NCBI RefSeq assembly: GCF_012516435.1
Contig: NZ_CP051216.1
Location: 1,862,001 to 1,926,000 of the forward strand
DNA from: Pseudodesulfovibrio sp. zrk46
GTDB lineage: Bacteria > Desulfobacterota > Desulfovibrionia > Desulfovibrionales > Desulfovibrionaceae
Reading direction: 5' to 3'
Length of the DNA: 64,000 nucleotides
The notes beneath the pieces were generated by a model, which searched no databases, was not told the origin of the DNA, and saw nothing but the letters and a program-made list of their open reading frames with translations. Shown here in pieces: positions 35,524-44,191 of this stretch (position 1 is its first letter; each line of letters starts with the position of its first letter). Made by a program: the position numbers and the translations under genes.

Positions 35524-37005
35524 TTGCTGTCTGCAAAATATAACGACAATAAGCGTTACGTCATTGGTGTCATAGGTGACATCCCGGCCCTACTGACTTT
35601 TTGGCAGATGTTCAAGGACCAGAGTAATGAGGCCGTGCTGAGCGAGATCGGTGTGGTGGCTGCTGCGCTGCCCGGTGAAACCGTGCTGCCCGAGGCCCAT
35701 GACTCCGGTCATCACATCCCGACATATGCCGGTTACCGGGCCATGCTCAAGGCTCATCCCGAGATCAATATGGTCATCGAAACCACGGGACGGTCTGCCC
35801 TCGTACATGAATTACGCGAGTATCTGCCTGCGTCCGTAACCCTTGTGGAGCGGGGCGCTGCAAACTTTTTCATCAATTTGCTCACCTCGGATAAAATATG
35901 GGTGGCGTGCAAGGCCGACCTCCTGCACACCCAGAACATGCTCAAGACCATCATCGACCAGATGGATCAGGAAATGCTCTTTCTGGATAACCGCGGCACG
36001 ATCGTCGACATGAACCGGGCGGTGCTGGAAAAGGCCGGCGCCACCAAGCTCAAGCTCATGGGACGGCCCTATGGTGAGGTCTTCCTCGGTGTGGACGATC
36101 CTGAAGCCGAGTGTGACGGCGATCCCCTTCTTGTGACCCTGCAAACAGGTGAAACCGCGGAAGGTGTCACGAGTCAGGTCGATACTGACGGTCGTATGCG
36201 GTATTACCGCGTATACACCCATCCCGTTGCCGATGAAGACGGCAGCATCAGTCATGTGGTGGCCGTCCGCCGTGACATCACCCAGCGCACGTCCATAGAA
36301 CAGCGGCTGCAACAGGCAGAGAAATTGGCCTCCATCGGTGAGCTCTCCACCTACATGGCCCATGAAATCCGTAATCCGCTCTTTGCCATCAGCGGCTTTG
36401 CCAATTCCTTGATCCGTTCTCCCGAGTTGTCTGAAAAGATGCGGGAGAAGGTCAGCATCATTCTTGAGGAGTCCAAGCGGCTGGACCTGATCCTCAAGAG
36501 TCTTCTGAATTTCACTCGACCGACTGGGGCCGAGGTGCATGAGGTGGATTTGAACGAATTGATTCGCGTGACCATGGGCGTCATGAGCCTGCCATGTCAG
36601 AATCAGCGGGTCGAATGCACCGTGGATCTCGATGAATCCGCAGCACTGGTCAAAGCTAATCCGGACCTCATCAAGCAGTGCCTCATCAATTTGGTGAAGA
36701 ACAGCCTGGAGGCCATGGAGAACGGTGGCAGATTACTGGTGACTTCATCCATGAATCCGGATTTCGTGGTGCTTTCCGTAGAAGATACGGGTCACGGTAT
36801 CCCCCTCGACATACGCGACAAGATTTTCAGTCCCTTCTTCTCGACACGAGGCAAGGGGCACGGTCTCGGTCTTGCCCAGACCCGCAAGATCATCGACGAG
36901 ATCGGCGGCGACGTGGACCTTGTCAGCAAGGAGAATGTTGGGACAAAGATCACGTTGTACCTGCCGCCCATACTGGCGGTTGCGGACCAGCAAGAGTCCG
37001 AGTAA
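35524..37005 (+). CDS. Sensor histidine kinase with Rossmann-like N-terminal domain and PAS
   Basis: A 493-residue soluble kinase, with no membrane segment. Residues about 1-125 resemble a dinucleotide-binding Rossmann half (YVIGVIGDIPALLTFWQMF, EIGVVAAAL, NMVIETTGRSALVHELREYLP) rather than a usual sensor. Residues about 140-260 are a PAS domain with a PAC-like end (VVAVRRDITQRTSIEQRL). His280 in MAHEIRNPLFAISG is the phosphoacceptor; the HATPase has NLVKNSLEAM, VEDTGHGIP and GKGHGLGLA. The start is TTG 35524 with GGAGG five bases upstream. No response regulator is adjacent. What the N-terminal domain binds is unknown; a nucleotide or metabolite is plausible. Confidence 0.85.
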   Translation: MLSAKYNDNKRYVIGVIGDIPALLTFWQMFKDQSNEAVLSEIGVVAAALPGETVLPEAHDSGHHIPTYAGYRAMLKAHPEINMVIETTGRSALVHELREYLPASVTLVERGAANFFINLLTSDKIWVACKADLLHTQNMLKTIIDQMDQEMLFLDNRGTIVDMNRAVLEKAGATKLKLMGRPYGEVFLGVDDPEAECDGDPLLVTLQTGETAEGVTSQVDTDGRMRYYRVYTHPVADEDGSISHVVAVRRDITQRTSIEQRLQQAEKLASIGELSTYMAHEIRNPLFAISGFANSLIRSPELSEKMREKVSIILEESKRLDLILKSLLNFTRPTGAEVHEVDLNELIRVTMGVMSLPCQNQRVECTVDLDESAALVKANPDLIKQCLINLVKNSLEAMENGGRLLVTSSMNPDFVVLSVEDTGHGIPLDIRDKIFSPFFSTRGKGHGLGLAQTRKIIDEIGGDVDLVSKENVGTKITLYLPPILAVADQQESE

Positions 37006-37056
37006 GAAAGCCTCAAACAACGAACCAAACAACTTGAGGTTGTTGAAAGAGGTTCG

Positions 37057-37135
37057 AGTGCAAGGCGGCCACAAGGAAACCGGAGGCGTAGCAAAGCTGC
37101 GCTGAGGATTGCTTTGCGGCTGGCCGCAGCAATCG
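37057..37135. repeat. Imperfect palindromic intergenic element before rdgB
   Basis: The kinase-rdgB gap holds GTGCAAGGCGGCCACAAGG, a GGAAACCGGAGGCGTAGC part and a mirrored GCGCTGAGGATTGC then GCGGCTGGCCGC part, forming a loose inverted repeat by eye. A small CAAC/GTTG hairpin precedes it (37031-37043). Its architecture is similar to the 57211-57336 palindrome, but it is not a member of the GCGCCGACAGGCGC mosaic family. Confidence 0.45.
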
Positions 37136-37166
37136 GCCTTTATCGGTGACCGCGAAAGGAAGTGTT

Positions 37167-37775
37167 ATGGATACTATTGTTCTGGCTACCAACAATAAAG
37201 GTAAGATCAAGGAACTTTCCGCCATGCTGGAGCCGTTCGGCGTGACCGTCAAGGCGCTTTCCGAGTTCCCGGAGATCGGGGAGATTCCCGAGACCGGCGA
37301 CACCTTCAAAGAGAATGCCTTCATCAAGGCGCGCGCCGTGGCCGAGATCACCGGACTGGTCGCCGTGGCCGATGACTCCGGTATTGAAATCGATGCCCTC
37401 GACGGTCGTCCCGGCGTCTACTCTGCCCGCTATGCAGGTGAAGAGTGCAACGACCACGCAAACAACGAGCTGATGCTGGCCGAAATGAAAGACGTGCCTG
37501 AAGAACAGCGCACCGGCCGTTACCGCTGCGTCATGGCTGCCTCGGCTCCCAACGGTGAAGAGATCGACACTGACGGTGCATACGAAATCCGCGTTGGTCA
37601 CGGCTACAAGGGTGATGGCGGCTTCGGCTACGATGTCATCGTCATTGATCCCGAATTCGGTTGCCATGTGGCCGAGCTTGACGCTGAGGTCAAAAACAAG
37701 CGCTCCCATCGCGGTAAGGCCATGCAGAAACTTCTCAAACTCTGGCCCGAATTTTGGGAAAAGGCCCAGCGATAG
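37167..37775 (+). CDS. rdgB: XTP/dITP diphosphatase (RdgB/HAM1)
   Basis: A 202-residue nucleotide-sanitising enzyme removing deaminated purine triphosphates. IVLATNNKGKIKELSAML at the start, TGDTFKENAFIKARAVAEITGLVAVADDSGIEIDALDGRPGVYSARYAG in the middle and GDGGFGYDVIVIDPEFG toward the end are all HAM1 landmarks. I start at ATG 37167 with AAAGGAAG upstream; an in-frame ATG-like start at 37146 lacks one. It is followed by thpR 29 bp later. Confidence 0.95.
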   Translation: MDTIVLATNNKGKIKELSAMLEPFGVTVKALSEFPEIGEIPETGDTFKENAFIKARAVAEITGLVAVADDSGIEIDALDGRPGVYSARYAGEECNDHANNELMLAEMKDVPEEQRTGRYRCVMAASAPNGEEIDTDGAYEIRVGHGYKGDGGFGYDVIVIDPEFGCHVAELDAEVKNKRSHRGKAMQKLLKLWPEFWEKAQR

Positions 37776-37804
37776 AGCGGTAAACGGTATAGTCGGAGGT
37801 TCCC

Positions 37805-38356
37805 ATGCCTCGCTTGTTTGTCGGAATTCCCGTTCCGGAAGAGTACCACGTTAGAGTGGAAGGCGTTGCCGCCGAGCTAGGTGCTGAGCTGCGGTCCAAG
37901 GTGCGCTGGGTGCGACCAGCCAATGCTCATCTGACGCTCAAGTTTTTGGGCGGGGTAAACGATGAGCTGGTGCCTGAGGTCGAGGCTGCCTTGGTCCGGA
38001 TCGAATTCGATCGTTTTGCGATGCAGGCAGACTGTTGCGATGGGTTTCCTTCCCTGAAGCGGCCCAAAGTCGTCTGGGCAGGAATGACCAAGGGGGCGGA
38101 CGAATGTACCGCGCTGGCCAAGCTGGTGGCGGATGCCTTGGAGCCGCTCGGCTTTGAGCAGGATGCTCGACCGTTTCGGACGCATCTCACGTTGGGCCGG
38201 GTCAAGAAGCCCGTTGCCGAGGACTGGGAAGGGCCGCTGAACGCCTTTGCCGAGCCGTGGCCCGAGTTCGAGGTGAACCGCTTCGTGCTTTGGGAAAGCG
38301 AACTGACTCAGGATGGTCCCATCTACACTGTGCGGCGGGAATTCCCCTTGAAGTAG
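37805..38356 (+). CDS. thpR: RNA 2',3'-cyclic phosphodiesterase ThpR (LigT-like)
   Basis: A 183-residue member of the 2H phosphoesterase superfamily. The two catalytic H-x-T motifs are HLTLKFLGGVND near residue 40 and THLTLGRVKKP near residue 125. It opens with RLFVGIPVPEEYHVRVEGVAAEL, as in this family. CGGAGG precedes the ATG. It probably shares a transcript with rdgB and the cbiGH genes downstream. Confidence 0.92.
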   Translation: MPRLFVGIPVPEEYHVRVEGVAAELGAELRSKVRWVRPANAHLTLKFLGGVNDELVPEVEAALVRIEFDRFAMQADCCDGFPSLKRPKVVWAGMTKGADECTALAKLVADALEPLGFEQDARPFRTHLTLGRVKKPVAEDWEGPLNAFAEPWPEFEVNRFVLWESELTQDGPIYTVRREFPLK

Positions 38357-38425
38357 CTCCGGGCCTTTTGCCTTTCTAGAACGGCGGCGAACTGGTATCC
38401 TGCCGCAATCGCTGCCGAGGTTTTC

Positions 38426-39457
38426 ATGAATACGATGCTTCCCGAACATATTGCCTTCTACGCCCTGACTCGCAAAGGAGCCAAGCTGGCCCGCTCCATG
38501 GCCGATGCCATGGGCGGTACGGTCTTCGCCACCACCCGGCATGCCGGGGACGAGGATATGCCGTTCGACTCCCTGACCGATTTGGTGGCTGAGACATTTC
38601 ACCGCTTCGACGGCCACGTCTTTATGGCGGCCGCAGGGATTGTGGTTCGCTGCATCGCGCCGCATATCAAGAGCAAGGAGACCGACCCTGCCGTGGTCTG
38701 TCTGGATCAAGAGGGGCGGTTTGCCGTGAGCTTGTTGTCCGGCCATCTGGGCGGCGGCAATGCTCTGGCTGACCGCTGTGCTGACGTTGTTGGCGGACAG
38801 GCTGTCATCACAACGGCTACGGACTCGGCGGGCGTGGTGTCCATGGATATGCTCGCCAAAGAAAAGGGCGCTACCATCGGCAACATCGAACAGGTGAAGG
38901 TGGTCAACGGCGCGCTGCTGGATAAACGGACAGTACAGGTCTTTGATACGAAGAATTTTCTTGGTCTGAAAGACAATGATCTGTTCGAGGTCGTGAGCAA
39001 GGATCAGTGGCAGATGGGGGCGCCGGGCGTCTGGGTGTCGGTCTACGATGACTGCCCGGATGCGGACGCCCTGTGGCTCTACCCGCGTGTGCTCATGCTC
39101 GGCGTGGGGTGCCGCCGCGGGATACCGGGCGATGAAATTTTTGATCATATCCGCAACGTGTTCGATCTGTCGGGCCTGTCCATGGATGCCGTGGGCGGAC
39201 TGGCGAGCATCGACGCCAAGAGCGACGAGCCAGGTATGTTGGAAGCTGCCTCTTCACTGGGCGTGGAGCCTATTTTTTATCCCAAAGAGGTGCTCGACAA
39301 GGTCGAGGCCCCGAATCCGTCGGGCATGGTCATGCAGCGCATGGGCGTTGGGTCCGTGTCCGAAGCCGCAGCCCTGCTTCTTTCCGAAGGAGGCGAGCTG
39401 TTGGTGGAAAAAACAAAGACAAAGACCGTGACGCTGGCTGTGGCCCGCAAGCGGTAA
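38426..39457 (+). CDS. cbiG: Cobalt-precorrin-5A hydrolase CbiG
   Basis: A 343-residue protein. The N-terminal CbiG domain has HIAFYALTRKGAKLARSMADAMGG and FHRFDGHVFMAAAGIVVRCIAPHIKSKETDPAVVCLDQEGRFAVSLLSGHLGGGNALADRCADVVGGQAVITTATDSAG. The C-terminal CobE/GbiG_C region starts LGVGCRRGIPGDEIFDHI. It opens the delta-lactone and releases acetaldehyde in anaerobic corrin synthesis. It is 12 bp upstream of cbiH. Confidence 0.94.
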   Translation: MNTMLPEHIAFYALTRKGAKLARSMADAMGGTVFATTRHAGDEDMPFDSLTDLVAETFHRFDGHVFMAAAGIVVRCIAPHIKSKETDPAVVCLDQEGRFAVSLLSGHLGGGNALADRCADVVGGQAVITTATDSAGVVSMDMLAKEKGATIGNIEQVKVVNGALLDKRTVQVFDTKNFLGLKDNDLFEVVSKDQWQMGAPGVWVSVYDDCPDADALWLYPRVLMLGVGCRRGIPGDEIFDHIRNVFDLSGLSMDAVGGLASIDAKSDEPGMLEAASSLGVEPIFYPKEVLDKVEAPNPSGMVMQRMGVGSVSEAAALLLSEGGELLVEKTKTKTVTLAVARKR

Positions 39458-39469
39458 AGGAATACGAAT

Positions 39470-40228
39470 ATGCTGACAGCCGTGAGCCTCGGGCCCGGAG
39501 ATGAAAGTTTGCTGGCCCCGGCGGCGCGTGCCGCCATTGAAGGTGCTGATGTTGTGGCCGGATACAAGGGCTACATCGAATTGGTGCCGTCCGAACTGCT
39601 GGAAGGAAAGGAAGTAGTGTCCACCGGCATGATGGGCGAGGTGGAGCGTGCCAAGGCCGCTATTGAAACTGCCCGTTCCGGCAAGAAGACCGTCATGGTC
39701 TGCAGCGGCGACGCAGGCATTTACGCCATGGCCGGATTGCTGCTGGAAATTCTTGAGGCGGACAATCTGCTCGACGAAGTGCCGTTTTCTGTGGTGCCGG
39801 GTGTGGCCGCTTTCAATAGCGCCGCCGCACTGCTGGGCGCACCGCTCATGCACGATTTTGCCTCTGTCAGTCTGTCCGATCTGCTCACTCCTTGGGAAGT
39901 TATCGAAAAGCGTCTGCGACTGGCCTCGGAAGCGGATTTCGTCATAGCCATTTACAATCCCCGCTCCAAGAAGCGGAGCGACCATTTGCAAAAAGCACTG
40001 GACATCATTGGTGAAAATCGCGCTGTGGAGACTCCGGTCGGCATCGTAGGGCGGGCCTATCGAGAGGGGCAGGATGTGCGTGTGGTGACGCTGGGCAGTG
40101 TCGATCCGGAAACCGTTGACATGCAGACAGTCCTCATTGTGGGCAATTCCGCTACCCGCAAGTGTGGGGACAGGATGCTTACTCCCAGAGGGTATCACCG
40201 GAAATACGATATAAAAAACAACGGGTAA
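39470..40228 (+). CDS. cbiH: Precorrin-3B C17-methyltransferase CbiH/CobJ
   Basis: A 252-residue tetrapyrrole methylase. AVSLGPGDESLLAPAARAAIEGADVVAGYKGYIELVP, VMVCSGDAGIYAMAGLLLEIL and VVPGVAAFNSAAALLGAPLMHDFASVSLSDLLTPWEVIEKRL are diagnostic of CbiH. It methylates C17 with ring contraction. AAAGGAA precedes the ATG. Together with cbiG here and cbiET/cbiD at 24-26 kb it shows an anaerobic B12 pathway spread over separate loci. Confidence 0.95.
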   Translation: MLTAVSLGPGDESLLAPAARAAIEGADVVAGYKGYIELVPSELLEGKEVVSTGMMGEVERAKAAIETARSGKKTVMVCSGDAGIYAMAGLLLEILEADNLLDEVPFSVVPGVAAFNSAAALLGAPLMHDFASVSLSDLLTPWEVIEKRLRLASEADFVIAIYNPRSKKRSDHLQKALDIIGENRAVETPVGIVGRAYREGQDVRVVTLGSVDPETVDMQTVLIVGNSATRKCGDRMLTPRGYHRKYDIKNNG

Positions 40229-40299
40229 ATGTGGTGAAACCCCTTGCCTTGCCCCGTGTTTTTCAGGTAAAAGCAAGCGTCTACGATGGCATCCCCTGC

Positions 40300-40328
40300 T
40301 TGACAGGTGGAGGATACTTATTTATCCC
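40300..40328 (+). promoter_or_regulatory. Candidate promoter of cytochrome c3 gene
   Basis: A perfect TTGACA (40300-40305), 17-bp spacer and TATCCC (40323-40328). The -10 is weak (three bases of six). A leader of about 48 nt with CAGGAGGAAC follows, a strong ribosome site fitting an abundant periplasmic protein. Confidence 0.45.
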
Positions 40329-40382
40329 GCATAAGTAGAGAGTGTGACAGTTTATTTTTTTGCAACAGGAGGAACTAGGTAA

Positions 40383-40796
40383 ATGAAAAAATCTCTGATG
40401 ATCAGCCTGATGGTTGCTGCCCTGGTGTGCGTTTTCGCTCTGCCCGCAGTTATCGCTGGTAATGCCCCCGCCGACACCATGGTCCTGAAGGCTCCCGCTG
40501 GCGCCAAAATGACCAAGGCTCCGGTGGACTTCACTCACAAGAAGCACGCAGAAGACTACAAGATCGACTGTATGGTCTGCCACCACAAGGCCACTGACAA
40601 GAACGCCATCACCGGTTGTTCTGTCGAAGGTTGTCATGCTGACGCTTCCAAGGCCGCCAAGAAAGACCCCAAGGGCTTCTACCAGGCCTGGCACAGCAAG
40701 AAGTCTGACGCTTCCTGCGTAGCTTGCCACAAGAAAGAAAAGAAAGCTGGCAAGAAGGTCCCCGTGGCCTGTAAGGAATGCCACCCCAAGAAGTAA
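40383..40796 (+). CDS. Tetraheme class III cytochrome c3
   Basis: A 137-residue periplasmic protein: signal peptide of about 25 residues (MKKSLMISLMVAALVCVFAL), then the c3 fold. Four heme sites: CMVCH at 63-67, CSVEGCH (C-x4-CH) at 79-85, CVACH at 112-116 and CKECH at 130-134, with distal His candidates at 52, 55, 68 and 104. The alternating C-x2-CH and C-x4-CH spacing is typical of Desulfovibrio c3, the electron carrier between periplasmic hydrogenases and membrane complexes. It is Lys-rich, as expected for docking. It stands alone with its own terminator at 40813-40848. Confidence 0.95.
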   Translation: MKKSLMISLMVAALVCVFALPAVIAGNAPADTMVLKAPAGAKMTKAPVDFTHKKHAEDYKIDCMVCHHKATDKNAITGCSVEGCHADASKAAKKDPKGFYQAWHSKKSDASCVACHKKEKKAGKKVPVACKECHPKK

Positions 40797-40812
40797 TTCG
40801 CTCGGGTAATTC

Positions 40813-40848
40813 GGGGGGGGGCTGTGAAAAACAGCTCCCCCTTTTTTC
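40813..40848 (+). terminator. Rho-independent terminator after cytochrome c3
   Basis: A G-rich left arm ending GGGGCTGT pairs with ACAGCTCCCCC (40831-40841, one G-T wobble) around GAAAA, followed by six T residues. Confidence 0.88.
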
Positions 40849-40872
40849 CAACCTCTGTCCAGGGAGGAACTC

Positions 40873-42648
40873 ATGACCCCGGCCCCCCCGCCCACTGACG
40901 ACAAACTCGATCCCACCGAAATGCTGAACGACGGTCCCGACACCGAAGGTTTCGACATGGATAATGTCGACGCCGATTTCGAGCAGGAGCTCGAAGATCT
41001 GTTCTCCGACGACCTTGAAGAAGATGAAGCCGCTCTTGGTGAGCTTGCCGAGGCTGACGATGACGAGCCCATCGTGCTCGATGACTTTGTCACGGCCGAA
41101 GAAGACGTGGTTGAGATTGAGGAAGACGCCGTTGTGCTTGAAGACGTCGCTGAAGAAGCTGACGACGATATGCTGGTGCTCGACGACGTGGCGGAGGATG
41201 ACGGCGAAGAGCTGATGGTCCTGGATGACGTGGTGGAAGAGGCTGACGAAGAAATCATGCTACTGGACGACGTGGTGGAGGAAGTTCCTGCCGACGCTCC
41301 GGAAGCAGACGATATTTCCGCGCTGGTGGATGACATCGCAGAAGAGAATGCGGCGGAACCCGAAAGCGCAGACGATGAAGAGATCATCGAACTCGACGAT
41401 CTGGTGGACGAAGGCGGCGATGACGACCTCGCCGATCTGGATTCCCTGCTCGAAGAGGGCGATGACGAGCCCATGGTTCTGGAAGAGGTGGTCGAAGAGG
41501 CCCCCGCAGAAGAGCCGGCTGACGACGATATTATTTCCCTTGAGGACGAGGCTGAAGAGATCGTTCTCGACGATCTGGCTGACGTCGAAGTCGGCGACGA
41601 GCCGGAGATCGTTCTTGAAGACGACGGTGAAGAGATCCTGCTTGAGGATCTGGCCGAATTGGCTGATGAGCCGGAAGCGCCTGCAGAAGAAGCCGCAGAC
41701 GAGCTGATTCTTGAAGACGTGATGGAAGTAGTCGATGAGGTTGCCCCGGTAGAAGAAGTCGCAGCAGCCCCTGAGATTGGCGAAGACGTTGTCGACGCGG
41801 TTGCTGATGACGAAATCATGCTCGAAGACGTGATGGATGAGGCTGCAGAGGCTCCTGTGGATCTCGAACTGGCCGCGGAAGTCGAGCTTGAAGCAGAGCC
41901 TGAGGCTGCTGTTGAAGTTGAGGCAGAAGTCGCTCCTGCCGCCGCAGATGATATTTCCCTTGAGCCAGAAGATCTCATGGACGTTGCCTTGGCAGAAGAG
42001 CCCGAACCGGAACTGCCGGTTGAGGATGCTGTAGAGGAAGCGGACATTGATCTTCTGATGGATGAACCCGGCGAAGTCGAGGTCGTGGACGACAGCGCTC
42101 CGGTGCTGGATGGTTCCGACGAGAACGACATTGCTGAACTGGCCGGGCTGGATGAGCTTGAGGAAGACGAAGGCATGGAAGACATGGACTCCCTCCTGGA
42201 CAACGTCGAGGTCGATGTGTCCGATATCGAGTCCCCCATGGAAGACGACGAGCATATCGCTGAACTCGATATGCCTGACGTCGAGCTGGCAGACGTTGAA
42301 ATGGCAGACGTTGAAATGCCTGAGGTGGATCTTGACGCCCTGGATGTGCCAGATGCCGAAATGCCGGATGTCGATATGGCCGCTGTGCTCACAGCCGAGG
42401 CCATGCCCGAAGATGCTGGCGTGAATGTTTCTCAGGATGTGGATGTGGATCAGCTCCTCGCCGATGTGCGGGACGAAGTCTCTGAATCCGCCGTGGTTGC
42501 ATTGGAAGCCAAGGTCCGCGTGCTTGAGGCGCGTGTAGAAGAGCTTGAGACTATGCTGCGCGAAGAGATCGCCCAGCTTGTTCCTGCAGAAGCAGCCCGC
42601 ATTATCCGCGAAGAGATCGCCGCGCTGGCGCAGGAACTGGACGACTAG
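40873..42648 (+). CDS. Highly acidic repetitive protein with C-terminal coiled coil
   Basis: A 591-residue protein dominated by Asp, Glu, Ala, Val and Leu, with few Lys or Arg before residue 530. Residues about 50-500 are degenerate repeats of a roughly 12-20 residue unit of the form (I/M/V)VLDDVVEEADEE, recurring dozens of times. Residues about 525-591 form a heptad-like coiled coil (VVALEAKVRVLEARVEELE) ending AQELDD. There is no signal peptide or membrane segment. AGGAGG precedes ATG 40873. It lies between two terminators, so it is a single-gene transcript. I do not recognise the family; a cytosolic or polar scaffold, or a cation-binding protein, are guesses. The minus-strand Ser-rich ORF over it is a shadow. 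Confidence 0.75.
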   Translation: MTPAPPPTDDKLDPTEMLNDGPDTEGFDMDNVDADFEQELEDLFSDDLEEDEAALGELAEADDDEPIVLDDFVTAEEDVVEIEEDAVVLEDVAEEADDDMLVLDDVAEDDGEELMVLDDVVEEADEEIMLLDDVVEEVPADAPEADDISALVDDIAEENAAEPESADDEEIIELDDLVDEGGDDDLADLDSLLEEGDDEPMVLEEVVEEAPAEEPADDDIISLEDEAEEIVLDDLADVEVGDEPEIVLEDDGEEILLEDLAELADEPEAPAEEAADELILEDVMEVVDEVAPVEEVAAAPEIGEDVVDAVADDEIMLEDVMDEAAEAPVDLELAAEVELEAEPEAAVEVEAEVAPAAADDISLEPEDLMDVALAEEPEPELPVEDAVEEADIDLLMDEPGEVEVVDDSAPVLDGSDENDIAELAGLDELEEDEGMEDMDSLLDNVEVDVSDIESPMEDDEHIAELDMPDVELADVEMADVEMPEVDLDALDVPDAEMPDVDMAAVLTAEAMPEDAGVNVSQDVDVDQLLADVRDEVSESAVVALEAKVRVLEARVEELETMLREEIAQLVPAEAARIIREEIAALAQELDD

Positions 42649-42674
42649 CCCGGTTCACAAAGAAGAAATGCATT

Positions 42675-42711
42675 CGCCCACCCCGACAGTGTCGGGGTGG
42701 GCGTTTTTTTG
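42675..42711 (+). terminator. Rho-independent terminator after the acidic protein gene
   Basis: CGCCCACCCCGAC (42675-42687) pairs perfectly with GTCGGGGTGGGCG (42691-42703), followed by seven T residues. The convergent selO gene ends 20 bp beyond. Confidence 0.93.
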
Positions 42712-42731
42712 TGGGGGATAAGTGTGGCCTT

Positions 42732-44189
42732 TTAGGTGCCGCAGAATGTCTGGCGTACGCGCTCTTCCGGCTGGGGTGGTTCCATGTACTCCGCGTGTTC
42801 TGGCTGGTCCTCAAAAGGATTCTTGAGGATGTCGATGAGTCGGTGGGCAAGGGAAAAATCATTGTGATCTTCCGCAGCACGAATGGCAGCCTCAATGCGA
42901 TGATTTCTCGGAATGAAAGTCGGGTTGGAGCGACGCATGAGTTTGCTGGCATCTTCTTGAGATGTGGTGGCGTCGATTTGTGTCCGCCAGTCCTTGAGCC
43001 ATGCTGTGATTGCGTCTCTTGATTCAAAGAGAGCCGTGAATCTTTCTGAGGCATCAGCAGAACGAGGCACGTCGCACAGTTGCCGGAAGGCTACCGTGAA
43101 GTCGACGTGATGCTCATGCATGAGGTTGAGCAGGGCTTTGACCTGTTGAAAGTGTGCATCGCAGGCGGCGAGGCCAATCTTGCTGCACATGACGTTTTGG
43201 TATTCGTTCTTGAACGCGGGGGTGAAGGTTTGAAGGACTGACTCTCCTATACTGCGAGCCTCCGCCTCATCCTCACTGAGCAGTGGCAGCAGACAGCCGC
43301 CAAGACATGCCATGTTCCACTGGGCGATGGTGGGCTGGTTGTTGTATGCGTATCGGCCTTGTACGTCGATGGAGCTGAATACGCGGTCCGGGGCGTAGTG
43401 GTCCATGAAGGCGCAGGGGCCGTAATCGATGGTCTCGCCGGACAGGGCGGTGTTGTCTGTGTTCATGACACCATGGATGAACCCTACGCCCATCCACTTG
43501 GCTACGAGACGGGCGTGCGCAAGGCAGATATGCTCATACAGTGCGGCATAGGGATTCGCGTCGGTGCGGACTTCGGGGTAATGACGGTCGATGACGTAGT
43601 CAGCCAGAATGCGAACTTCGTTTTCCAGATGTCGGGCTGCGAAAAATTCAAAGGTGCCGATGCGGATATGGCTGGAAGCCACACGGGTGATGACACCGCC
43701 GGGGTGGTCCTCCTCGCGGTGCACGGTCTCGCCGGTCGTGACCATCGCAAGGGCGCGTGAAGTGGGGATGCCAAAGGCGTGCATGGCCTCGCTGACGATG
43801 TATTCACGCAGGACCGGACCGAGGGGCGAACGGCCATCGCCGCCTCGGGAAAACCGTGTCTTGCCGGAGCCTTTGAGCTGAATATCAAAGCGGCGGTTGT
43901 CCGGCGCGACAACCTCTCCCAGCAATACGGCGCGGCCATCTCCCAGTTGCGGCACGAAGTGGCCGAACTGATGCCCGGCATACGCCTGCGCTAGAGGTTC
44001 CATCCCTTCCAGCAGTTCATTGCCGGAAAAGATATTGGCCAGCTTGGACTTGTCATCTGGCAAATCCAATCCGAGCGTTCCAGCCAGTGCCGTGTTGAGG
44101 CGGATGAGCCCCGGTCTCTCTACTGGCGTGGGCTCGATGCGTTGGTAAAAGATCTCGGGCAGTCTGGCGTATGTATTGTCAAAGGACAT
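42732..44189 (-). CDS. selO: Protein adenylyltransferase SelO (YdiU/UPF0061)
   Basis: A 485-residue pseudokinase-fold protein that in characterised members AMPylates proteins. It opens SFDNTYARLPEIFYQRIEPTPVERPGLIRLN and has the signature AQAYAGHQFGHFVPQLGDGRAVLLGE, then GSGKTRFSRGGDGRSPLGPVLREYIVSEAMHAFGIPTSRALAMV and VGFIHGVMNTDNTALSGETIDYGPCAFMD. I start at ATG 44189 with GGAAGG upstream; the frame runs open to 44306 inside the next gene. The C-terminus lacks a selenocysteine-type ending seen in some homologues. It lies 2 bp after the APH-type kinase gene and is probably cotranscribed. Confidence 0.93.
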   Translation of the reverse strand: MSFDNTYARLPEIFYQRIEPTPVERPGLIRLNTALAGTLGLDLPDDKSKLANIFSGNELLEGMEPLAQAYAGHQFGHFVPQLGDGRAVLLGEVVAPDNRRFDIQLKGSGKTRFSRGGDGRSPLGPVLREYIVSEAMHAFGIPTSRALAMVTTGETVHREEDHPGGVITRVASSHIRIGTFEFFAARHLENEVRILADYVIDRHYPEVRTDANPYAALYEHICLAHARLVAKWMGVGFIHGVMNTDNTALSGETIDYGPCAFMDHYAPDRVFSSIDVQGRYAYNNQPTIAQWNMACLGGCLLPLLSEDEAEARSIGESVLQTFTPAFKNEYQNVMCSKIGLAACDAHFQQVKALLNLMHEHHVDFTVAFRQLCDVPRSADASERFTALFESRDAITAWLKDWRTQIDATTSQEDASKLMRRSNPTFIPRNHRIEAAIRAAEDHNDFSLAHRLIDILKNPFEDQPEHAEYMEPPQPEERVRQTFCGT

Positions 44190-44191
44190 GA

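Noticed and set aside
40281-42404. A 707-codon Ser-rich open frame on the minus strand
   Set aside because: It is the complement of the Glu/Asp-rich repeats of the acidic protein gene (GAC/GAA codons become Ser/Phe-type codons) and overlaps cytochrome c3; not a gene.
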